Below, piece by piece: positions 58,866 through 64,000 of a stretch of DNA of 64,000 bases. The translations under genes were made by a program, and so were the position numbers. Source of the stretch: Desulfosporosinus sp. Sb-LF (lineage in GTDB: Bacteria; Bacillota; Desulfitobacteriia; Desulfitobacteriales; Desulfitobacteriaceae); the NCBI RefSeq assembly GCF_004766055.1, contig NZ_SPQR01000002.1:186001-250000 (forward strand), written 5' to 3'. A model generated the notes under the pieces. That model had not been told where the DNA came from. It saw nothing but the letters and a program-made list of their open reading frames with translations, and ran no database searches. Every line of letters starts with the position of its first letter. Position 1 is the stretch's first letter.

Positions 58866-59525
58866 CTATTCGTTTAAATCTACTCTCTTCCCACGGCATA
58901 AATATACTATTTCTTCAGAAATATTTGTACAGTAATCCCCTAGGCGCTCGAGGAATCGACAGGCAAAGAGCAGATAATTCGCTTGTGTTACCTTCTGTGG
59001 ATCTTCCATCATTATGGCCCGCAATTCTCCAAAGACATTGGCATAAATTCCGTCAATTTGATCATCCATCAAAGCCATTAGAGCGGCGGCCTCACAATCT
59101 TCTTGAATATATGCTTTGAGGCCCTTATTGATCATTTCTTGTACCAAAGCCGACATACGTGGAATGTCAACAAGAGGTTTTATTAATTCTTCTTGACCTA
59201 TCCTAATCGTCAGCTTTGCTAGATCAACGGACAAATCACCCATTCTTTCTAAGTAGATGGAAATTTTAAAGCCAGCTACAAGTTTGCGTAAATCACGGGC
59301 AAAAGGCTGCTGAGTGGCGATTAAAAGAATGCATTTTTCCTCAATGATTGCCTGAAGTTCATTGACGGCTAAGTCCCCCACTACAACGGTATTAGCTAAT
59401 TCTAAATCCTGGCTAATCATAGACCTAACAGCCTGACCGATGCGTTGTTCTACCATGTTCCCCAGGTCCAAAATATTCATGCGCAGTTCCTCAAGGTCAT
59501 TATCAAATCCTTGGCGAGTCGGCAT
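58866..59525 (-). CDS. phoU: Phosphate uptake regulator PhoU
   Basis: PhoU links the Pst transporter to the PhoR/PhoP sensor and limits phosphate uptake. The 219-residue product is all-helical with two repeats of a three-helix bundle; the metal-site motif ERMGDLSVDLAKL near residue 95 and its second copy ERLGDYCTNISEEIVYL near 190 are plain. ATG 59525 lies behind GGAGAGGGG. It ends the pst operon. Confidence 0.96.
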   Translation of the reverse strand: MPTRQGFDNDLEELRMNILDLGNMVEQRIGQAVRSMISQDLELANTVVVGDLAVNELQAIIEEKCILLIATQQPFARDLRKLVAGFKISIYLERMGDLSVDLAKLTIRIGQEELIKPLVDIPRMSALVQEMINKGLKAYIQEDCEAAALMALMDDQIDGIYANVFGELRAIMMEDPQKVTQANYLLFACRFLERLGDYCTNISEEIVYLCRGKRVDLNE

Positions 59526-59664
59526 CTCTAGCCCCCCCTCTCCCTAACAAAAATCATCACACTACCTTATTGAATTACAAATTAAATTAACTGTTTTGTA
59601 GCAAAATCTCCCCCCTGTTCGAAGACCACACAGAAAACGGATTTAAACAATAGGGTAAACGAAA

Positions 59665-60417
59665 TCAACCGAATCGACCGGTTATATAATCCTCTGTTTT
59701 TTTCATAGCTGGTCGGGTAAAGAGAGTACTTGTTACATCGTCTTCAATTAGTTCACCACTTAAGAAAAACGCAGTTCGATCTGATATTCGTGACGCTTGA
59801 TACATATTATGCGTAACAATAATTATTGTGTATTTGTCTTTCAAATCAGCAATCAGCTCTTCAATTTTCATGGTTGAAATGGGATCGAGGGCCGATGTCG
59901 GTTCATCCATTAACAAAATTTCAGGTTCCACTGCTAGCAAGCGAGCTATGCAGAGTCGCTGTTGCTGACCACCTGACAGTCCCAACGCTGATTTGTGTAA
60001 GCGGTCCTTGACTTCGTTCCATAAAGCTGCACCCCGGAGACTCGTTTCGACTAGCTCGTTTAGACGTTTCTTGTCCGTCTCTCCGTGGATACGAGGACCG
60101 TATGCCACATTTTCAAACACAGATTTTGGAAAGGGATTGGGATTCTGGAAAACCATGCCAACCCTCTTCCTCAATAACACTACATCGGTGTCAGCAGCAA
60201 AGATATCCTCTCCATCAATTCTAACCTGGCCTTCGATCTTCACGCTGGGTATCAAATCTTGCATCCGATTGAGCGCTCGCAAAAAGGTAGACTTGCCGCA
60301 ACCTGAAGGACCAATTAGGGCTGTCACGCTCTTTTCCGTCACTGTAATGTTTATATTTTTCAAGGCCTGCTGTTCACCATAAAAAAGGTTTAGGTTACTG
60401 ACCACGATCTTGTCCAT
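59665..60417 (-). CDS. pstB: Phosphate ABC transporter ATPase PstB
   Basis: PstB powers phosphate import. The product (250 residues) has Walker [13 protein letters not shown] near residue 32, signature [13 protein letters not shown] near 145 and Walker [15 protein letters not shown] near 165. The [20 protein letters not shown]-loop region is typical of PstB. I start at ATG 60417 ([11 protein letters not shown]) behind AAGGAG. It follows pstA by 33 bases. Confidence 0.97.
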   Translation of the reverse strand: MDKIVVSNLNLFYGEQQALKNINITVTEKSVTALIGPSGCGKSTFLRALNRMQDLIPSVKIEGQVRIDGEDIFAADTDVVLLRKRVGMVFQNPNPFPKSVFENVAYGPRIHGETDKKRLNELVETSLRGAALWNEVKDRLHKSALGLSGGQQQRLCIARLLAVEPEILLMDEPTSALDPISTMKIEELIADLKDKYTIIIVTHNMYQASRISDRTAFFLSGELIEDDVTSTLFTRPAMKKTEDYITGRFG

Positions 60418-60450
60418 TTCACTTCTCCTTAACACGAACATAATTATAGG

Positions 60451-61296
60451 TTACTTCTTGTCTTTTCCCAAAAGGCGATGTTGAAGCCAGCGACTGGGAA
60501 GTGTCAAACAAAGATTAAAGACTATGACCATAATAATGAGCAGCGCTGCTGTTCCATCTGCAATTTGATCAGCATTTGTCCCTGGTAATGGATTTGATTT
60601 GGCGGCAAACAGATGTACAGCTAGCGTTTCTCCTGCCGCTAATGGATTAACGTCAAATAGTTTGCGTGAAACATTCATTCCAGCAGTGAAGATTAAAATA
60701 GCAGTCTCCCCTAAAGCTCTGCCAGCGACAAGGGTTACTCCAGTAATCAGCCCAGGTAAAGCCGTGGGTAAAATGACTTTACGCAAAGTCTGCCACATTG
60801 TAGCCCCTAATGCCAGGCTTGCTTCCCGATAACTTCTAGGAACTGTCCGTAGAGATTCTTCGGTTACACGCACTAAGATGGGTAGATTTAGCAATGCCAG
60901 AGTAGCAGATCCTCCTAGGATCGTGAATCCCACACCCAGTTTATTCACAAAAATAATCATACCAAAGAGACCGAAGACGATGGAAGGAACCGTGGCGAGA
61001 CTTTCTGTACTCAAACGAATTAGGTCTGTTAACTTGTTTTGTGGGGCGTATTCTGCCAAGTAGATTCCAGCACCTAACCCCACGGGCAGAGAAAAAATCA
61101 ACGAAAGAGCTAAAATGTAGAAGGAATTAAATAATTGCCCTCTTACACCGTCCGAACCATTAAAAAATTCAGGGTTCAGGTAAGGAAGGCCCCGTCCTAA
61201 AATTAAACCTAAAAAGGCGACCAATAAAGCGACAATGGCTATGGACACCAGCCAAAACATCATACTTGCAAAACGGTCCGATTGGCGAGCTTTCAA
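60451..61296 (-). CDS. pstA: Phosphate ABC transporter permease PstA
   Basis: PstA is one of the two membrane subunits of the phosphate importer. The 281-residue product has about six hydrophobic segments and the EAA-type loop YREASLALGATMWQTLRKVILPTALPG near residue 160-187. Start is TTG 61296, overlapping the pstC stop by four bases (TTGA), behind GGGGG. Confidence 0.95.
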   Translation of the reverse strand: MKARQSDRFASMMFWLVSIAIVALLVAFLGLILGRGLPYLNPEFFNGSDGVRGQLFNSFYILALSLIFSLPVGLGAGIYLAEYAPQNKLTDLIRLSTESLATVPSIVFGLFGMIIFVNKLGVGFTILGGSATLALLNLPILVRVTEESLRTVPRSYREASLALGATMWQTLRKVILPTALPGLITGVTLVAGRALGETAILIFTAGMNVSRKLFDVNPLAAGETLAVHLFAAKSNPLPGTNADQIADGTAALLIIMVIVFNLCLTLPSRWLQHRLLGKDKK

Positions 61297-62174
61297 CGTG
61301 CCGCCCCCTTTCGCACGGCTGTACGAACAAGAATAATCAGAACGAGGGCAATGATCAAAAGAATCAAAGACATCATAAATAAAGCGTTATTCCAGGTTGA
61401 GCCAAACGGAGTATTACCCATTTCCATAACAATGTTACTAGTCAATGTCGAAGTCGGACTGACTAAGGAACTTGGAAAGCGCGGCGAATTACCAATGACC
61501 ATCTGTACCGCCATAGTCTCACCAATGGCCCTAGCCATCGCTAATATTAGAGCGGTTAAAATCCCTGGTGAAGCGGCTGGCACAAGAACCCTCCTAATAG
61601 TTTGCCAACGAGTTGCCCCTAAGGCGAGAGACGCTTCTTTATAAGTCTTCGGTAAAGAGCGTAAAGCATCTTCGGAAAGGCTTATGACCGTTGGCAAAAT
61701 CATGATTGCTAATACAATACCCCCAGCCAAAACTCCATAACCTGTTGGTGAGTTGGTCAGTTTCCTTGTCAGTCCAACAATAACTGTAATGCCAACATAT
61801 CCGTAAACAACCGATGGGATTCCTGCAAAAAGATCTGTAGCTGGACGCATAAAAGCGCGTACCCATGGCGGGGCAATCTCGGCTAAAAATACTGCCCCAG
61901 CCAGTCCAATTGGTCCTCCGAGTAGTATCGCGATCAACGTCGTTCCAAGCGAACTGGCTATAAACGTGAGGGCTCCAAACTGACCACTGTCAGGGCTCCA
62001 TTTACTACTCGTAAAAAACTCAATCGCGCTAGCTTGTCGAAACGTGGAGAGACCCTGCATTCCCACGAACCAAATAATGCATAAGATGATTAACGAGACC
62101 AAAACTGCGCTACTAATGAATAGATAACGCGACAAGCGATCATTGAAATACACCCAGGACTTACGGTGAGGCAA
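61293..62174 (-). CDS. pstC: Phosphate ABC transporter permease PstC
   Basis: PstC is the partner membrane subunit. The 293-residue product has about six hydrophobic segments, the periplasmic-side FFTSSKWSPDSGQFGALTFI near residue 50 and the EAA loop YKEASLALGATRWQTIRRVLVPAASPG near 190-216. Start is TTG 62174 behind GGAGGTG. A PHO box and a terminator separate it from pstS, so the membrane genes have their own regulated promoter. Confidence 0.95.
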   Translation of the reverse strand: MPHRKSWVYFNDRLSRYLFISSAVLVSLIILCIIWFVGMQGLSTFRQASAIEFFTSSKWSPDSGQFGALTFIASSLGTTLIAILLGGPIGLAGAVFLAEIAPPWVRAFMRPATDLFAGIPSVVYGYVGITVIVGLTRKLTNSPTGYGVLAGGIVLAIMILPTVISLSEDALRSLPKTYKEASLALGATRWQTIRRVLVPAASPGILTALILAMARAIGETMAVQMVIGNSPRFPSSLVSPTSTLTSNIVMEMGNTPFGSTWNNALFMMSLILLIIALVLIILVRTAVRKGAAR

Positions 62175-62268
62175 CCTGCTACACCTCCAAATCTTTTATA
62201 ATTTTTGATTTTTATCCCTAGCTAAATTCTAACTTGAAGAACTCCTATTAACTATTTACACCACTATT

Positions 62269-62322
62269 AGTTTAGCGCATTTGTGTAAATTCTCGATTAA
62301 GGGATTGTAAAGTTTAGGTTAA
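62269..62322 (-). promoter_or_regulatory. PHO box and promoter of pstC
   Basis: On the minus strand four units resembling TT(A/T)ACA lie exactly 11 bases apart: TTAACC (62322-62317), TTTACA (62311-62306), TTAATC (62300-62295) and TTTACA (62289-62284). A -10-like TAAACT follows nine bases after the last unit (62274-62269). The 11-base periodicity is that of PhoP-binding sites. Confidence 0.75.
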
Positions 62323-62411
62323 AAAACAGCAACTAAAAATCACCTTCCCATGGGTGTTAATTAGGTTCTTGCCGATACCTTTACTCCGACCGTCTGATTT
62401 ACACTTACTAG

Positions 62412-62449
62412 TAGAAAAAATAGGAGCAAGGCTTATCCTTGCTCCTATT
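62412..62449 (-). terminator. Terminator after pstS
   Basis: Perfect 13-base arms AATAGGAGCAAGG (62419-62431) and CCTTGCTCCTATT (62437-62449) enclose five bases; six U residues follow on the minus strand. It lies 64 bases after the pstS stop. Confidence 0.9.
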
Positions 62450-62512
62450 GTGCGTCTTTATATGATGTCTAATACCCATGTATCGGCATTTTTAGGGATC
62501 TCTCGCATCATG

Positions 62513-63382
62513 TTATTTCTTGATCTTACTGATCGCTATAAACCCACTTTTCTCAACACTTTTACTTTGGAATTCTGGGCTTACTATATAGTCTAAGAAG
62601 GCTTTTACCGTACCTGTTGCTTCCCCTTTGGTATACATATGTTCAATGGCATAGATTGGGTACTGTCCGCTAGCCACAGTATCTGCACTGTACGCTACCC
62701 CATTGTACTTTATGGCTTTGACTGTGTCTTTAAGATATGCTGCGTCGATATAGCCAATTGCACCCGGGGTTTGAGCAACACCTGTGAGTAAATTACCCGT
62801 GGAATCCTGGGCAGCGGCCGTATCAGTGAACTCTTTACCATCCAATATGATTTTAACTATTGTCGCACGAGTACCAGAAGATTTTGCTCGTCCGATGATC
62901 GATATCTTAGCATCTTTTCCCCCAACATCTTTCCAATTGGTAATCTTTCCGGTGAAGATATCCGATAATTGAGCTTTAGTTAAGTTATCAACAGTCACAT
63001 CTTTGTTAACAATGATTAGGAAAGGAGCCACCGCAACTTCGTGATCGATCAAACCTTTATCTTTTAGTTCCGGTGTGACAACTACGTCGGAATTGCCAAT
63101 ATCCACAGCGCCGCTGGCCACATTGTTCAGACCGGTCATCGAGCCACCGCCGCTTAAGTTTACTTGTACCCCAGCGTTTTTGCCCATGAAATCATCGGCA
63201 GCTAATTTAACTAATGGTTGGAGGGCTGTCGAACCTGCAGCTGAAATAGTTTTCTTGTCAACGGTTGTCGTGGCGTTTGGAGTCGTTGGAGTTGGTGCAG
63301 CAGTTTGGCCACATCCCACCAGAGCCAGTAGAGCAATTAAGGTCGTGCTAACAAGAGCAATTTTTGATTTCGCTTTAAACAA
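62513..63382 (-). CDS. pstS: Phosphate-binding lipoprotein PstS
   Basis: PstS captures phosphate outside the cell for PstCAB. The product (about 289 residues) has a lipoprotein signal ending in LALVGC, a Thr/Pro-rich linker, the phosphate loop AAGSTALQPLVKLAAD and the second phosphate motif GRAKSSGTRATIVKI near residue 165. I start at TTG 63382 behind AAGGAGG rather than 33 bases upstream. It has its own PHO box and terminator. Confidence 0.95.
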   Translation of the reverse strand: MFKAKSKIALVSTTLIALLALVGCGQTAAPTPTTPNATTTVDKKTISAAGSTALQPLVKLAADDFMGKNAGVQVNLSGGGSMTGLNNVASGAVDIGNSDVVVTPELKDKGLIDHEVAVAPFLIIVNKDVTVDNLTKAQLSDIFTGKITNWKDVGGKDAKISIIGRAKSSGTRATIVKIILDGKEFTDTAAAQDSTGNLLTGVAQTPGAIGYIDAAYLKDTVKAIKYNGVAYSADTVASGQYPIYAIEHMYTKGEATGTVKAFLDYIVSPEFQSKSVEKSGFIAISKIKK

Positions 63383-63419
63383 TCTTGTTTCCTCCTTAAA
63401 ATTCCTTAAGTTCAAATTG

Positions 63420-63473
63420 ATTATACTTTAAGTTTGTAAAGTCTTAATGAACTCCATGTAAAGTTTGAGTTAA
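63420..63473 (-). promoter_or_regulatory. PHO box and promoter of pstS
   Basis: On the minus strand TTAACT (63473-63468), TTTACA (63462-63457), TTCATT (63451-63446) and TTTACA (63440-63435) are spaced exactly 11 bases, followed after nine bases by TATAAT (63425-63420). There is no separate -35, as expected for a PhoP-activated promoter. The layout is the same as at pstC. Confidence 0.8.
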
Positions 63474-63485
63474 AATTTCATCGGT

Positions 63486-64000
63486 TTATTTCCGACGAGT
63501 AAAAACATATCCCACTCCCCTAACCGACTCAAACACGGGTCCTAGAGTCTTTAGCTTATTCCTCAAATGACTAATATGGACATCAAGCGCTCTAGTGCTC
63601 GTGCTAGAAAGGTTGCCCCAAAGCTTCTGTATTAGATATTCTCGACTGAAAACCTGGTAAGGATTGGCCACGAAGAGCACCAAAAGATCGAATTCTTTCA
63701 CCGTTAGGGTTAAAGGGTAATCAGATAGAGTAGCCATGTAACTTTCTTGCACTATCTCTAAATTTTCCCACCTCAAAGGAACGTTCGGTGTGTCAGTTTT
63801 CCGTTGCTCTTCCCTTAGTCTTGCCTTAATTCTTGAAGATAATTCTCTAGAGCTAAAAGGCTTAGTCATGTAGTCATCTGCTCCAAGTTCAAGTCCGATT
63901 ACTTTATCCGCTACATCGTTGCGGGCACTCAAAATTATGATAGGGATAATAGCGGTATCTCTTTGGGCCCGCAGTATTTTACACACATCATGCCCATCGA
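63486..64000 (-). CDS. OmpR/PhoB-family response regulator, PhoP-like (partial)
   Basis: The C-terminal part of a two-domain transcription factor; the N-terminus lies beyond the right edge. The remaining receiver part has the SARN switch Ser region and Lys in DDYMTKPFSSREL, and the winged-helix DNA-binding domain with LTVKEFDLLVLFVANPYQVFSREYLIQKLWG and the wing GVGYVFTRRK. Being directly upstream of a PHO-box-controlled pstS, it is probably the phosphate regulator PhoP. No histidine kinase lies between it and pstS; phoR, if linked, would be elsewhere. Confidence 0.85.
   Translation of the reverse strand, partial: DGHDVCKILRAQRDTAIIPIIILSARNDVADKVIGLELGADDYMTKPFSSRELSSRIKARLREEQRKTDTPNVPLRWENLEIVQESYMATLSDYPLTLTVKEFDLLVLFVANPYQVFSREYLIQKLWGNLSSTSTRALDVHISHLRNKLKTLGPVFESVRGVGYVFTRRK

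Overview
The window is a stretch of a low-to-mid GC, endospore-forming Firmicute chromosome. Sporulation and germination genes (spoIID, a spoIIQ-like gene, spoIIID, spo0F, sleB, ypeB), a long-form hpf, rpoE (delta), competence genes comFA/comFC and strong AGGAGG-type ribosome binding sites all point that way. Protein style and gene set look most like the Desulfosporosinus/Desulfitobacterium group of Clostridia; that placement is inference from the sequence alone. About 60 genes lie on the minus strand and only one (a glycosyltransferase at 18257-19399) on the plus strand, so the region is almost wholly co-directional.

Read in the direction of transcription (from 64000 down to 1). (1) 64000-58751: a PhoP-type regulator (cut by the window edge) and the phosphate uptake operon pstS-pstC-pstA-pstB-phoU. 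Two promoters each carry four 11-bp-spaced TT(A/T)ACA-like units. (2) 58644-56466: germination pair sleB-ypeB. (3) 56064-41635: a block whose order closely follows the Bacillus argS-to-prfA region: DUF1934, argS, rpoE, pyrG, [femX-like, alr], spo0F, [Cys-rich protein], fba, fsa, glpX, [M23 peptidase], rpmE, DUF1385, prfA; bracketed genes are insertions or replacements. (4) 41446-33611: prmC, sua5-type tsaC, mntP, ywlE, rpiB, ywlG, glyA, upp, dCMP deaminase, wecB. (5) 33423-26305: complete ATP synthase operon atpZ-I-B-E-F-H-A-G-D-C. (6) 26116-19509: ywmB-like, murA, spoIID, spoIIQ-like, spoIIID, mbl, tagA-like. (7) 18125-12478: fabZ, O-antigen-ligase-like protein, a small unknown, comFA, comFC, zinc-ribbon protein. 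(8) 12007-5876: a dipeptide-type ABC importer without its ATPases and a complete polar amino-acid ABC importer. (9) 5430-1: csp, hpf, secA, prfB (with a programmed +1 frameshift) and the start of a transketolase subunit.

The least explained content is between genes. A family of large, fold-back intergenic repeats occurs at least four times (about 5488-5870, 23830-24075, 51403-51466 and 56066-56260), in both orientations, with shared cores up to 13 identical bases. One copy supplies the ribosome binding site of the DUF1934-argS operon. A cluster of three near-perfect DnaA boxes with further weaker boxes lies at 12106-12377, far from any dnaA gene. A protein with three internal Cys modules (47748-48434) sits between spo0F and fba and has no function I can name. 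No tRNA, rRNA, CRISPR array or intact insertion sequence was recognised.
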